NCBI RefSeq assembly: GCF_026151205.1
Contig: NC_087077.1
Location: forward strand, 8,795,983-8,859,982
Length of the DNA: 64,000 bases
Origin: Bolinopsis microptera
Taxonomy: Eukaryota; Ctenophora; Tentaculata; Lobata; Bolinopsidae
Direction of reading: 5' to 3'
Positions 1 through 11,530 of the stretch are shown in pieces (positions within the stretch are counted from its first letter, which is position 1; every line of letters starts with the position of its first letter). Made by a program: the position numbers and the translations under genes. The notes beneath the pieces are model-generated. The model had not been told where the DNA came from, searched no databases, and saw only the letters and a list, made by a program, of their open reading frames with translations.

Positions 1-1643
1 TCCGTGGTTGTTAGATTTGCCAAAAGCAAAAGTTCTTACTTCTTTCTGATCAAGGTATTCCATTAGCGTTGCATCACCATTAGCCTTAGGTAAAGGTATA
101 AAATTCGATAACTGTTTTATCGTCTTATCGGTATCCGCATGATTTTCTGATCTAATTCTACCGGCCGAATGGCAAAGCGATAAACATTATTTTTCATAAC
201 ACATCCGCGTTTTCCGACCAGTTTAAGTTAAACAAGGTTAACGGTGACCAGTCCTGTGGACAATGACATGGAGCCTATTACCTATGACTATAAATTTATA
301 ATAATGCAATTCACAGAATTGCATTGCATTTTGACGTACTTTTGGGAGTACCAAAAAGCGCGCAAACTAAATATATTTGACGCGCGAATCTGTTTTTGAA
401 AGAAACTGATCAAAGTGAAAGAGAATCTAATTTGTAATAACATCACGCGGGAATAATATTGGTCACGTACGTGTAATAATAAAACTATACTATAAGTATA
501 CGAATACCTAACGATTCCCTTGAAAATAAGGATAATCTATAAATCACTTTGACGTGGGACTGGGAAGCTATTCTCGCACATAACTTACGAATCCAAAATT
601 ACTAGGTCTAGAGAAGGTTCCAAAATCAAACCAGCAATGATAAGTTTATCTTATTGAACTTTAATTAACTTTAATTTTGAATCGACACCAATTCGAATTG
701 AACGCTCGAGAGTCTGAGAAGAGGCCCCAGCTAGGGCATAGCGTACATATATTAATATCCGTTTAACCTTAAAGTTAAATAGTCTGCCCATTTACGTTCA
801 AGTCAACGCCCGTAGGTACGTAAACGTTTGAATGCCTCCGGGCTCCGAGCGTTCATTTTAATGTCCGTTTTTAACTTTAAATGGATACAATGAGATAAAA
901 CTATGTTGTCGGAATTAGACAGTAAATAAACAATAATGAATAAAAATAAGTCACTAGTATAGCAATAAGCAAATAATAATAAAATTATTGCTCCTTAATT
1001 CGTGAATTTTCATAAGACGCAAACTTGTGTTAACATAAATATAATAACATAAATATAATAACATAAATAATAATAAGGTCTCGCTGCTTGTTAACTGTGG
1101 GGCGGTTTCTTTTTTTTGTTTATCACCCAGTCGTACAAGCTCCAATTCGTCTCACAGGGTGAGGCTGATGTCGATTGCGACAGCGCTTTCATTGGAAAAC
1201 TCTGTAGTTCGGGTACCTCTCAACCGAAGTTGCTCCACCAAGAGACTGGACCGTCAGAATCTTGGCTAAAACTTGAGGCAGCGTCAGTAGAGAATAAGCC
1301 TCTTTTCTCTCGGTAGAACGTGTACTGCGAAATTAAAGTATCTTCTTCTTTGTTGCGCCGTCACACCACGTGTCCATGACATCTAGAAACTCCTTCCAAG
1401 TAGTAGAATAATATTGATTGCTCAATGAAATAAATGATTACGATTAAAATGTGGTATATAAGTCGTTCGTTTTTGGTGAAGTATTATCAGTTGCCATCAT
1501 CAACAACAACAACAACAGCTATTCCAATTCCTGACATGGTACTCTTCTGTCTAATGGACGAAATTAATGGACCCACCGCCTCCCGTAAGGTTGCTTAATC
1601 GTTTAATAAGCCTTGACACCACCGCTGATTGAAATTCGCGTGC
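1..1643. other. Gene-free AT-rich stretch
   Basis: No reading frame with splice sites or recognisable protein was found on either strand. Small items seen are about three near-copies of a 14-bp AT-rich unit (roughly 1030-1072) and a short CAA run near 1499-1517. Confidence 0.6.
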
Positions 1644-1755
1644 GATGATGTGAACCCTGCTTGATTCAGGGGATGATGTGAACCCTGCTTGATTCAGGGG
1701 TTGATGTGAACCCTGCTTGATTCAGGGGATGATGTGAACCCTGCTTGATTCAGGG
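1644..1755. repeat. 28-bp tandem repeat, four copies
   Basis: Four head-to-tail copies of a 28-bp unit start at 1644, 1672, 1700 and 1728. Copies 1, 2 and 4 look identical and copy 3 differs by one base near its start (GTTGATG instead of GATGATG). The near-identity suggests a recent expansion. No gene overlaps it. Confidence 0.95.
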
Positions 1756-2223
1756 GATACTGTTATTATGCAGTAATGATCTGGTAGACAGGTGTTCGTG
1801 GACAGTTGTCCGCGGACAGTGGTCGGGCTATCTCGATACTGCCGAAACTCCTTCCAGACATCCTGATTCGTGTGTTGATCAAATCCCTGATATATAAGCC
1901 GGGTGAACACAAAACCCTACTGAATGTAGGGGGAATGGAGCTCGAGCCACCTTTTGTTGGCAAGACTAATCATATCGCTTTTATAGTTTCAATTGCGAAA
2001 AGCAAAATTTGCTAACTTTAAGGCGAACAGATAATATTTGTAATAAATTACACCATGCAATGAAACCAACTGGAATCTTAAGACTATTGTCTGAAAATCT
2101 AAGCAAGACTATTATCGGCTCGAGAATTGAGCATAAATAGTCGACTTCTATCCAGAAACACTATATAGCGGAGTTTTAGGGCCTGAAAAGTGAAACGTGC
2201 ATGCATGCGCGCTAAAACTCTCC
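1756..2223. other. Gene-free stretch between repeats
   Basis: The short open frames here show no protein-family resemblance and no paired splice sites. I see nothing that can be annotated. Confidence 0.5.
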
Positions 2224-2225
2224 TA

Positions 2226-2900
2226 CAGCAGGGTGTCATAATTATTGGCGCGTAGACAATTCTGCGTGAAATTTTAGCTTACCCAAGCTTTTAGAAACGA
2301 TCATTACTTGACTTCTGAGGGTCAGTTTCCTATGGAGTCTTGATCATTCGAGAGATAATCCTTTATACTACAGTTCAGTCTAAAAACGAAGTCCGAAAGA
2401 AGTTAAATTTCGTTGATAATCACGACGAAAGAGAAAAATTTGGATTATTGGACTTGAAGCCTTCGGCTGCTTCCCCTGAATTCCGGGATGAGTCCGCCCG
2501 ACTATATTTTATTGGGTCAGTTAGAGGAGAAAGAGAGCTTTTATAAAATCTATAGTTTTCGATATGTTTCGCTATCGCCTGAAGAGCTGTGCACTTTAGT
2601 CTAAAGAATAATTTCAGAAAAAATTCACCAAAAAAAATACACATAAATCCCTTACTCCTTCGTAAATCTAACCAAGTATGGAATCGACCCTTTAAATAAC
2701 GGCCTAAATTATGGGTTTTGAGGTACATCAACACAAAATTTTGAAATTCTGAAAAAGTTCAGACGATTGTCTACAGACCAGTTTTTGAATTTTGTAATTT
2801 CGATATTCAGAAGTAAAGTTATGACCAGTCGAAAAATATTGATTTCATCATAAAATACACATAAAATTTCAAACACGCCAATAATTCTGACACCCTGCTG
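2226..2900. mobile_element. Tc1/mariner-like MITE, TA target duplication
   Basis: The segment begins CAGCAGGGTGTC and ends GACACCCTGCTG, and each end is flanked by TA. The inverted ends match over about 25 bp (2226-2250 and 2876-2900) with one mismatch. CAG-type ends with a TA duplication are typical of Tc1/mariner elements. At 675 bp it is too short for a transposase, and the one longer minus frame inside (2420-2734) does not resemble one, so this is a non-autonomous copy. Confidence 0.8.
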
Positions 2901-2968
2901 TAACTCATCTAGAACATGTAAAATTGCGGGAAACGATGGCGTGTCGACGTGTTGATATTTTAAATCTG

Positions 2969-3041
2969 ATTAACGTTCCTTTACCATTATGTTGCGAACG
3001 TTAAAATCTTTTAGCGAACGCGTTCACAAACTATTTTTAGT
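2969..3041 (+). repeat. Dispersed repeat fragment, copy 1
   Basis: About 45 bp here, containing the palindrome GAACGCGTTC, recur almost unchanged at 6841-6886. The preceding ~25 bp (TTAACGTTCCTT...) also correspond, with a few indels. The family is unidentified. Confidence 0.75.
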
Positions 3042-3489
3042 GGTCTGTACCTAATTAATGACGCCTAAACTAGGTAAATTTGCGCATGAACCTATCAATA
3101 TAGGGACTGATGAAATCAAGGCAGTTAGTGGCACAGAAATCGAAAAGATTAGTGATTTCATAAATCAGTAGTCAATGACTAGACAGGGTTATTGAAAATT
3201 ACAAAGAATAAAATGGCGTCTGGACTTGGGACCAGCTCATAGCACAGTTCATTAATGCAATCTGAAAACCATTCTGCTAGCTAAAAGTAAAAAATGATTT
3301 TGTTAGGTAAAACGTACTGAAAATTAAAATTAAGATTAAAAATTGAAAACGAACTGAACTAAAAAAAAGAATGACACGTCATGCTAAAATACATATTCCG
3401 AAGTAAAATTAATCCCAAATTTTCCCCAAATGTTAAAATACTTGTCGACAAAGATTTCAAACCGTTTGCGCAAGGTGCAGCAATATTAA

Positions 3490-5522
3490 AGGACCAGTTA
3501 ACTGAAAAAAAGTTATCCTCATATTTTGACAGATTGTGACAAATAGCAAACTAAGCAACGAGTCGAAATTCCTAAATCTCTAACTGCTCTCTAACGCGTG
3601 TAAATAGCGTTTGTATTATTTTGGCGATGACGTCATAAAGTCCCTCTTGCGCGCAGAGTAGCTCGTGAGACTGTATTTTACAGGTAAAAAATGGACATAA
3701 TACAATCTTTTCCCCCGAATAACTCGAAAAGTAAGTAATTTAGGGTACATGTTGCTTCATAAGTTGTATATAAACATGGCCATTCTGCACAATTTGCACA
3801 CATTCAAAAACCTTTAGGGCCTTCATAGCCCAATTAACCAGATACCCATAGTTTTGCATGATTTCTGGAACCGAAAATCAGTTTTTCGCCAATAACTGAA
3901 AAAGTAAGCACTTTAAGGCATATGTTTGTTCGTAAGTCATATATTAATATGCTAATTGCGGTTCTTTTGCATCCTGTCTGAAGACTCCTTCACGATCATA
4001 TCGAAAATGGGCTTAGCACCACGCCAAAAATGGTTTTTGGCAAATTTATCGAAAAGTAAGGATTTTAGGCCATGTGTTGCTCAATAACTCCTATATAAAC
4101 ATGCATATGCGGCTTCGTTCAAGCCTATTTTGAAGTCTCTACGACCTTCAGAAGCAAGGGGTCGGTTACGTTATTGGGTCAATATGGGCGTGGCCCTCCT
4201 GGGTTTTCTCCACGGTCAAAAAAATGTCTCCAAACGAAAATCGTTTAATCATAACTTCGGGAAGGTCTGTGCAAAGTTTCGTGAGTATTAGAACATTTGC
4301 AGGTTCATTTCCATAAATGTCCATAAATGACTGGACTACACAACTTTAGAGTTAACTTTAGAGAAACTCATAAGTCATTTATCTCAAATTAAGCTGTTAG
4401 TGTCCATGATCAACCTCTGGCGACAATGTTTTACGTGAAATGTAAAAATCAGGAGTAATATAAAAAAGGTATTTTTAGAATAAAGTGCTAGCTCATAGTT
4501 TTAGAATTGTATAGATTAACGTTGGTCATTTAGCCATCTAACAATCGATCGTGCCGTAATATATGGCCAGAGAATAATAGGGTCTTGGAAATTCTATAGT
4601 TGTTCAGTGGGTCGATCGACTGAACACGTTTGCACTTGGTATTTAAACTTACCAGTAGTTTATTTATGTTATGCACCGATGATAATGCAATTAGGATAAC
4701 AACTAGGTAAGCCGGAAGTCTAATTCAAAACACACCTCACACCATACACACCTCCAATCAGTAATTTTACTATTTGGTAGACCGGGTATTTTGGCGGGAA
4801 TTCTGTTCCCACGGCACTGTTCTGATAGAAGCTACTTCTACTAATGGTCCCAGAGGAACGGCCGTAAAGTAGCCAGACTTCTTGTCTCCTGTACTGGCAG
4901 ACACTTGCAGATTAAAGTTAGAAATTTCGCTATGCTATAAATATAATTGCTCTCGGAATTGAACAAACTCCTACTTATCTGTATCCTTTCTAAATTCGTT
5001 AGAGTTTCATGGACTGGGGAAAAATAATCGGTACAGTCTCCCTGCTTGTGTAATTAAGCAATGAAAACAATCCAAAATTATCACATATGACATAAGTTGT
5101 AATAGCAGAAACTTTCTAACCGTACATTCAGTATTCACCCGCCACTGTTCAAGAACCTATATCACTGTTTAAAATCATGACGTGAGCACTGTACATCCAA
5201 TCAGCTATTCCTTTAGTTAGGATGATAGCCAAAACTATAAGGATTTTGGAGAACTAGGGTAATAGTCATAATTCTAAAATTTGAGTGAGTTACACGTGTT
5301 TTATTGACGATGATAAACATTTGTAATGTAAATTACGCTATGCAAGCGCGCACTGAGGGACTTTATGACGTCACGAGGCCACAGCTTATTATTGCAATAA
5401 CACGCGTTACACGTACGCTAGAGAGTTGGTTCTTTCGGCGATACGATTCTTTACCAGTTTGTCACAGCTGATTTAAATCTTAGCCAAATTGGAGACTACA
5501 AATTTTTCAGTTAACTGGTCCT
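3490..5522. mobile_element. TTAA-flanked non-autonomous DNA transposon with long inverted ends
   Basis: TTAA at 3486-3489 and 5523-5526 bracket a 2,033-bp segment. Its first ~20 bases (AGGACCAGTTAACTGAAAAA) are the exact complement of its last. Weaker inverted similarity continues inward for about 170 bp and includes the shared ATGACGTCATAAAGTCCCTC region near 3625-3650 and 5355-5375. TTAA duplications are typical of piggyBac-like and some Kolobok elements. No transposase frame is present. Three diverged copies of a ~150-170-bp unit lie inside, starting near 3717, 3889 and 4038. It is best read as a MITE-like derivative. Confidence 0.85.
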
Positions 5523-5526
5523 TTAA

Positions 5527-6600
5527 AACTTTGTCGTGCAAGTTTACGAACTACATTTTTACAATCCAAAATAAAACTGTTATAAGAACTATTAATACGA
5601 GCTAAACGAACTAACTGACTAATAAATTTACCATAATACTGGCCTTTGGGATTATTCCCATCTAATATAAGGGATAATTAATGACATCAAAATTATAATC
5701 GTTCCTCTTGTCGTAAAGTTTTTTTAAAAATTTTCCCTTATAAATATTGATAGTGATAGTAAGACTAATATCTAAAAAGTCAGTTTCACGAACTCAAGTA
5801 TTATTTTTATTCATAATCATCTCTGGAGGATATATTTCACTTAAAACTCGTTCTAATAGACCAAAATCATATATAAGACCATACCATGAAGATAATACTT
5901 TTCCGAGCCACCGTTGAGCCTATATTGTTCTAAATCTATGGCTGAGACCCATTGGATATTAGTTGCTGTTTGATAACTATAACTCAATAAGCGTATCAAT
6001 GGTTGTTACAGTAAGCCCTCAACAGTTGAATACCATCCCCAAGCCAACAGTGATGATTAGTCGAAGCATAATGAAACTAGCCAAGTATTTAGCGAGACAC
6101 AATGATGAACTGGCCGATCAAGCACTTTTTGGGATTCCCAGCATAAAATAACAACACCTGTTTCCAAACAGTTAAAGTTAAAGATTATAAACTTACCGTT
6201 GCCTAATTCTGAGAACATGGAACGCACACGTGCCAATATGATTTTACGCGCGAATTACCCAGAATTAACTGAAACTGAATGCTGAAAGAGAATCTTATCA
6301 GTTATCGGCTATCGCGTCGCGCGGGGAATAATTTTGGTCACGTTCATCATTTTGTGTTCCCTTTTAAATACAATTACCAGTGCAGAGAGTGGTTTCAGAA
6401 ACGCAAATTCAACTTGCAAAGATCAATTTACCTGGGTACGGTACCTCGCTCAGGCTTTTGCATTTATTAAGTTAAACACATTGATTTAACATTGAACATA
6501 TTATGGCGATTAAAAATATGTCTATAGCAGATAGGGCGGAATGACAGGTTCAGCAACGCCCAGGAATTACAAGCAGCAAATTCTGCTACTGCTAGTGCTA
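5527..6600. other. Gene-free AT-rich stretch
   Basis: Only short uninformative frames are present. Nothing recognisable was found on either strand. Confidence 0.5.
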
Positions 6601-6806
6601 TCACGGAGAATCAAACCAAATATTATAGTGGTACCGTGGCATGTCCTGTGTCCATTCTTGGTCAGTGTTGTATAGGTTGCATGGATTAGGATAAGTTCCT
6701 GCTTGCTGTTGGCGTTGCTGCGGTGAGGCTGGCTGGAACAATTGTCGGAGAACTCTTTGGCTTCGTTCTCTCTTCACTTCTTTCTCCGCACAAAACTGTT
6801 TAATCC
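6601..6806 (-). pseudogene. Possible coding fragment, glutamine-rich, unidentified
   Basis: Read on the minus strand from about 6806 down to a TGA at 6601-6603, an open frame of roughly 65 codons has protein-like composition. It has a basic start (KQFCAEKEVKRERSQRVLRQ), a glutamine-rich middle and a tail rich in Tyr and Trp. It has no in-frame ATG near its start and follows an AAACAG that could be a splice acceptor. I do not recognise it. It may be the last exon of a gene, a gene relic or a chance frame. Confidence 0.25.
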
Positions 6807-6821
6807 GTGGGAGGCCCTGTT

Positions 6822-6886
6822 TTAACGTTCCTTATGTTCCAAACGTTAAAATCTTTTAGCGAACGCGTTCACAAACTATTTTTAGT
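6822..6886 (+). repeat. Dispersed repeat fragment, copy 2
   Basis: This is the second copy of the repeat at 2969-3041, in the same orientation. The AACGTTAAAATC... block with the GAACGCGTTC palindrome is shared. Confidence 0.75.
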
Positions 6887-7868
6887 GAACGTTCCGTACG
6901 AATTCACTACAAGTACAACTAAGCTATAATAAGGGCAAAATCATCGCGATTAGAGGCTTTTATCTTAAAGAGTGAACCGGAACGTGAAACATATCCTATT
7001 GCACGGTGGAGAACCAAACTAGCAACTTTTCTATTATGAATACGTTCAGTAGGTGAAATTTATTGTTATTAATTTTTACCTGTCAGATACGTAAAAGCAC
7101 ACATCAATCTTGCCGTTAGGCGTTAAGGTAGGAGAAGTAAGCAAGCCATGAGAAAAGACAATAAAATTACAAACGTATGCAATTAGTGTGTGGCGTGAGG
7201 TATATTTACTTTAATTTTTAGTGCCGACTTTAGCTTCAATGATATCACCGCGCACCGTTAACATACTCATAGTCTGGACAGCACCCTTCTAAATCCGAAA
7301 AGTGTCATACTTGTAGTAAATATTTGGTAGAATTCGGTCCAGGACAAGCTATTAAATTTTTTGCTGCGCTCCGGTCTATCACAGCAGTTTTCCTAATACC
7401 GTAGAGAAGTTTTTTTTATTAACAAATAAAACTCGATTACTAGACTCCTAGCCTGATACGAACTAAATTAAAAATTGCTCATAATGAACTTATCATCTTA
7501 TCATAAATAAAAATAAATGCTGTTAGCTGTGAGCTTTTGCTGGTCCCATGAATATAATTCAATGGATATGATATAATATAAATATTCATATAATACTTGC
7601 ACATTTACGAGTCTTCTGAATCTATTATATTACATAATACACGACTTCTCATTTCATAATTCATATCAAACATTTATATACTCATGCAGCGAGAACAAAA
7701 TATTTAGTGTCGAAACTAACACAAGCAGTCATATTGCCGTGTTGTAAAACGGCCGACCGTTTACTACAAGTTAAGTCAAGTCAAATCAAATCAAAACATA
7801 GTTTTAAAAAACGTATACGCTATCTGCAACATTTGACATCTAGCACAACGTGCACAGTCTGGTTTAGT
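6887..7868. other. Gene-free AT-rich stretch
   Basis: No supported coding or RNA feature was found in this very AT-rich DNA. Confidence 0.5.
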
Positions 7869-7960
7869 CAACAATGTTACCTGGGAACCTCAGGCTATCA
7901 TGTTCATTAATGAATAGAGATTCGGCGGAATGACAGGCTGAGCGCTGCCCAATAATCAAC
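7869..7960 (+). repeat. Dispersed repeat with GGCGGAATGACAGGCTGAGC core
   Basis: About 90 bp here match, in reverse orientation, the repeat at 41837-41956. Both share an ACCTCAGGCTAT block and then the GGCGGAATGACAGGCTGAGC core. A shorter relative of the core lies near 6535-6565. The element class is unknown. Confidence 0.75.
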
Positions 7961-8038
7961 AATGCAGCTCTAAACGCTGCGGACTTGCTATTATAAAAAT
8001 TGATGAGCGCTCGATTTGAAATCCCGACGCGCATAAAA

Positions 8039-8243
8039 ACTGCCACTAACTGCTACTAACTGCCACTAACTGCCACTAACTGCCACTAACTGCTACTGTC
8101 GCGCGCAAATGCGTGGGCGCAATTGTAGCAGTTAGTGGCAGTTAGTGGCAGTTAGTGGCAGTTTGTAGCAGTTAGTGGCAGTTTGTGGCAGTTAGTGGCA
8201 GTTTGTGGCAGTTAGTGGCAGTTTGTAGCAGTTAGTGACAGTT
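8039..8243. repeat. Inverted 10-bp microsatellite
   Basis: A 10-bp unit (TAACTGCCAC, with CTACT variants) repeats about six times from 8039 to 8097. After a ~27-bp GC-rich spacer its reverse complement (AGTTAGTGGC, with GTTTGT variants) repeats about twelve times from 8125 to 8243. The two arrays face each other and could fold into a long imperfect hairpin. Confidence 0.95.
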
Positions 8244-8786
8244 TCTTTGCACTTAGCTCCTCCTGTGACGAGTAACATCCGTCAAATTCTTATTAGCTTT
8301 TATTATTTAAATGACTGAACAACAAGTTGATTGTTGATCATTTAAATCGAAGTATTAAATTCTGCCGTGTGACATTATTAAATTCAATTTATAGTATAAA
8401 TAACATACAATTGACGATTTGCTGTATATTATTTTATTTTAAATTATATGCGTAATGTGAGGCAATTTGTGTACATTTTTATTTTATGAATAAGTAGCAA
8501 ACATTATGTGGATGTTGAAAATGCACAATATGAATTGAACCATCAAAAGTCACAGTCAGCATTAATTGAGGATGCAGGGTTTGGGGTTAGTGTTTAAAAA
8601 CGCAATCGAAGATATGGCGGAGTATTCGGTCAATCGATCATTGATGTTCAGCAAAGATAATGTAACTGATAACGCCGATTATTTCGATTTTTAAAATATT
8701 TTTATTTATACTATCTTGTAGCTGTCTTTTTCCTGTTTCGGTACGAAATAAAAGGGTTTTTGTGACCTAATAATCAAAATTCGCTT
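8244..8786. other. Gene-free stretch
   Basis: AT-rich DNA without a supportable feature, ending at a LINE fragment. Confidence 0.5.
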
Positions 8787-8955
8787 GTGATGTGTCTTTG
8801 TGTTATTATTGGCGATCAGTTTAAATGGGATGCTCATATACAGTCGCTTAACACAAAGCTGAAATGTGAAATTGGGAAATTTAGTAGAATACGGCACATT
8901 ATCCCAGATAAACTCTATAACGAACTGTATTACACTCTATTTGAATCACAAGAGA
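8787..8955 (+). pseudogene. LINE reverse-transcriptase fragment
   Basis: About 55 codons read as the region just after the catalytic palm of a LINE reverse transcriptase. The sequence VIIGDQFKWDAHIQSLNTKL is followed by KFSRIRHIIPDKLYNELYYT. This fits the family pattern of a 'LGV-D--L-W--HI' block followed by an 'IP---L--LY-SL-' block. There are no upstream palm motifs and no downstream continuation, so it is a truncated relic. The clade cannot be fixed from so little. Confidence 0.75.
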
Positions 8956-9130
8956 GAACCCTCCTTAAATTATTTTAATTCACTCACTCAGGTAAGTTTT
9001 ATACCAGGACACTTCAACAAAGACACATACTCTGCCCACAATAACAGCACACAAAACCGCTATTTAAAAAAGGGGGGGGGGTGTCACGTCCGTCTATGTC
9101 CGCTTGTCTCATAGAATCCAAAAAGGACAG

Positions 9131-9214
9131 GACATAGGCGGACATAGGCGGACATAGACGGACATAGGCGGACATAGGCGGACATAGACGGACATAGGCG
9201 GACATAGGCGGACA
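9131..9214 (+). repeat. GGACATAGGC minisatellite
   Basis: About eight copies of a 10-bp unit (GGACATAGGC, with GGACATAGAC variants), followed at 9305-9368 by a related array of the CGGACAAAAA type. Confidence 0.95.
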
Positions 9215-9383
9215 TTAATGGACACCTAAATTGCTAAATAAAATGTTTAATTTTTGCTGTTATAGGGGGATCATGTTTTTTGTCCGTTCGGTACCCTATA
9301 TTTTCAAAACGGACAAAAAATAGAGCGGACAAAAACGGACAAAAATGGACAAAAACGGACAAAAATGGAAATAACATTTAGAT

Positions 9384-10799
9384 GCTTCCTCCTCCTACTC
9401 TTCCTCCTCCTCCCCCTGGGTCTTCCTGATCTTCCTCAGTCCTCTTCCAGCTTCCTCCTCCCCTCCTCAGTCCTCCTCCTACTCCTATTCGTCGTCCTCA
9501 ACAGTCCTCCTCCCCAGTCCTCCTCCTCCTCCTGAGTCCTCCTCCTGGGTCCTCCTCCTGGGTCCTCATCCTCCTCCTCTTCCTCCTCAGTCCTCAGTCC
9601 TCCTCCTCATAATTCTCCTCAGTCCTCCATCCTCCTCCTCCTCAGTCCTCCCCCAGTCCCCCTCCTCCTCCTCCTATCCAGTGCTCCTCCTCCTCAGTCC
9701 TCTTCCCTCTCAGTCATCCTCCTCAGCCATCCTCCTCAGTCCTCCTCATTCTTCCTCCTCAGTACTCCTCCTCCTAGGTCCTCCTTCTCCTCTTCATCCT
9801 CCTCCTATTCCTCCTCGGTCCTCAGTCCTCCTCCTCCTGGATCCTCCTCCTCATCCTTCTCATCAGTCCTCCTCCTCCCCAGTCCTCTCCCAGTCCCCCT
9901 CCTTCTCCTCCTCCTATTCAGTCCTCCTCCTCCTCCTCCTCCTCAGTTCTCCTGAGTCCTCCTTCTCATTTCTCCTAAGTCCTCCTCCTGAGTCCTCCTC
10001 TTCCTCCTGAGTCCTCCTCCTGAGTCCTCCTCCTCCCTCTCAGTCATCCTCCTCAGTCATCCTCCTCAGCCATCCTCCCCAGCCATCCTCCTCAGCCATC
10101 CTCCTCAGTACTCCTCAGTCCTCCTCATTCTCAGTCATCGTCAGTCCTCCTCCACAGTCCTCCTCAGTCCTCCTCCTCCTCCTCCTGGGTCCTCCTGGGT
10201 CTTCCTGATCCTCCCCAGTCCTCTTCCTCCTCCCCTCCTCAGTCCTCCTCCTACTCCTCCTCCTCGTCCTCAGTCCTCTTCATCAGTCCTCAACAGTTCT
10301 CCTCCTCCTCCTGGGGCCTTTTCCTGGGTCCTCCTCCTGGGTCCTCCTCCTCCTGGGTCCTCCTCCTCCTGGGTCCTCCTTCTCCTCCTCAGTCCTTCTC
10401 CTCCTCCTCCTCAGTCCTCTTCCTCCTCTTCCTCCTCCTCCTCCCTCTCAGTCATCCTCCTCAGCTATCCTCCTCAGCCATCCTCCTCAGTCCTCCTCCT
10501 TTTCAGTCCTCCTCAGTCCTCCTCCTGAGTCCTCCTCCTTTTGAGTCATCCTCCTCAGTTCTCCTCCTACTCCTCCTCCTCCTCCTAGGTCCTCCTTCTG
10601 GGTCCTCCTCCTCCTCCTCCTCCTCCTGTGTCTTCCTGATCATTCTCCTCCCTCTCAGTCATCCTCCTCAGTCATCCGCCTCAGTCATCCTCCTCAGCCA
10701 TCCTCCTCAGCCATCCTCCTCAGCCATCCTCCTCAGCCATCCTCCTCAGCCATCCTCCTCAGCCATCCTCCTCAGTACTCTTCAGTACTCTTCAGTCCT
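9384..10799 (+). repeat. 1.4-kb polypyrimidine tract (TCCTCC/CAGTCC)
   Basis: The + strand is almost wholly C and T, built from TCCTCC, CAGTCCTCC and CAGCCATCC units, with only scattered A and G. Frames through it encode Ser/Pro/Leu-rich low-complexity peptides and are not genes. Such homopurine-homopyrimidine DNA can form triplex structures. Confidence 0.97.
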
Positions 10800-10803
10800 C
10801 AAA

Positions 10804-10975
10804 ATGTTTGTCCGCTTATGTCCACCAATGTCCGCTAATGTCCACCAATGTCCGTCCAAGTCCGCCAATGTCCGTCCGGGTCCGCCAATGTCCGTCCGAG
10901 TCCGCCAATGTCCGTCCGTGTCCGCCAATGTCCGTCCGTGTCCGCCCATGTCCGCCCATGTCCCAAAAAACACGT
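10804..10975 (+). repeat. GTCCGCCAAT minisatellite
   Basis: A 10-12-bp unit (AATGTCCGTCCGNGTCCGCC type) repeats to 10975. It is the complement in kind of the GGACATAGGC array at the other end of the element, so the two arrays face each other. Confidence 0.9.
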
Positions 10976-11530
10976 CCGTTGTCTCATAGAATCCAAAAAG
11001 GACAGGACATAGGCGGACATAGACGGACATGACACCCCCCCCAAAAAGGGTTTACTAACCGTACATAGTTTGTATAAACACACATGTTTATTGGAAATGT
11101 TCAAAATCAATAAATTAGAATCCCTCGTACAGTCCCACTCCTACATCTATTTTACAGATCATCAAGACGTACTGATCAATTCATCACTCCAACCCCATCC
11201 GCCTCCTTCATATCAGTGGTGTAACGTTGCCTGTTGAGTGTTGGCGCCAGTGGCGTAACGTTGCCTGTTGGCGCCCCCGCTGAAAAAGCACCTCCCTGTT
11301 AGCGCCCCCTCCCCTTTTGGCGTCTCTCACATTAGCTGATTTTAGAGGATACGCCGGTAAAATCTCTAAAAATGTGTGTTTTTAGAGCAAAACGCACAGT
11401 TTTGCTAGTACCGTAGTTAATTTTTTCCAAATTCTCCCACATTCAAACAACGATTTGGCGCCCCCCTAAGATGGCGCCCCCCCCCCCCCCCCCCCCCCAC
11501 AATGCGGGGTTGGCGGGGCCCTTCGTTACG

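Larger units (their letters stand above)
9075..11042. mobile_element. 2-kb element with minisatellite ends and polypyrimidine core
   Basis: The ends are inverted: a run of G then TGTCACGTCC at 9075-9091, and GGACATGACA then a run of C at 11026-11042, with further shared TCTATGTCCGC. AAAAAGGG stands on both sides (9067-9074 and 11043-11050), a possible 8-bp target duplication, though it is low-complexity. A second block near each end (from 9106 and 10981, GTCTCATAGAATCC...) is repeated directly. The interior is 10-12-bp minisatellite arrays around a 1.4-kb CT-rich tract. It has no transposase. The repeat structure is certain; the reading as a transposon is inferred. Confidence 0.6.

Noticed and set aside
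9681-10010. 109-codon Ser/Pro/Leu-rich frame in the CT-rich tract
   Set aside because: It is a by-product of TCCTCC repeats and has no start context or family resemblance.
10782-11110. Overlapping frames on both strands encoding repeated MSAYVRLCPP / GGHGRTLADT-like peptides
   Set aside because: They are translations of the 10-12-bp minisatellites, mirrored on the two strands.
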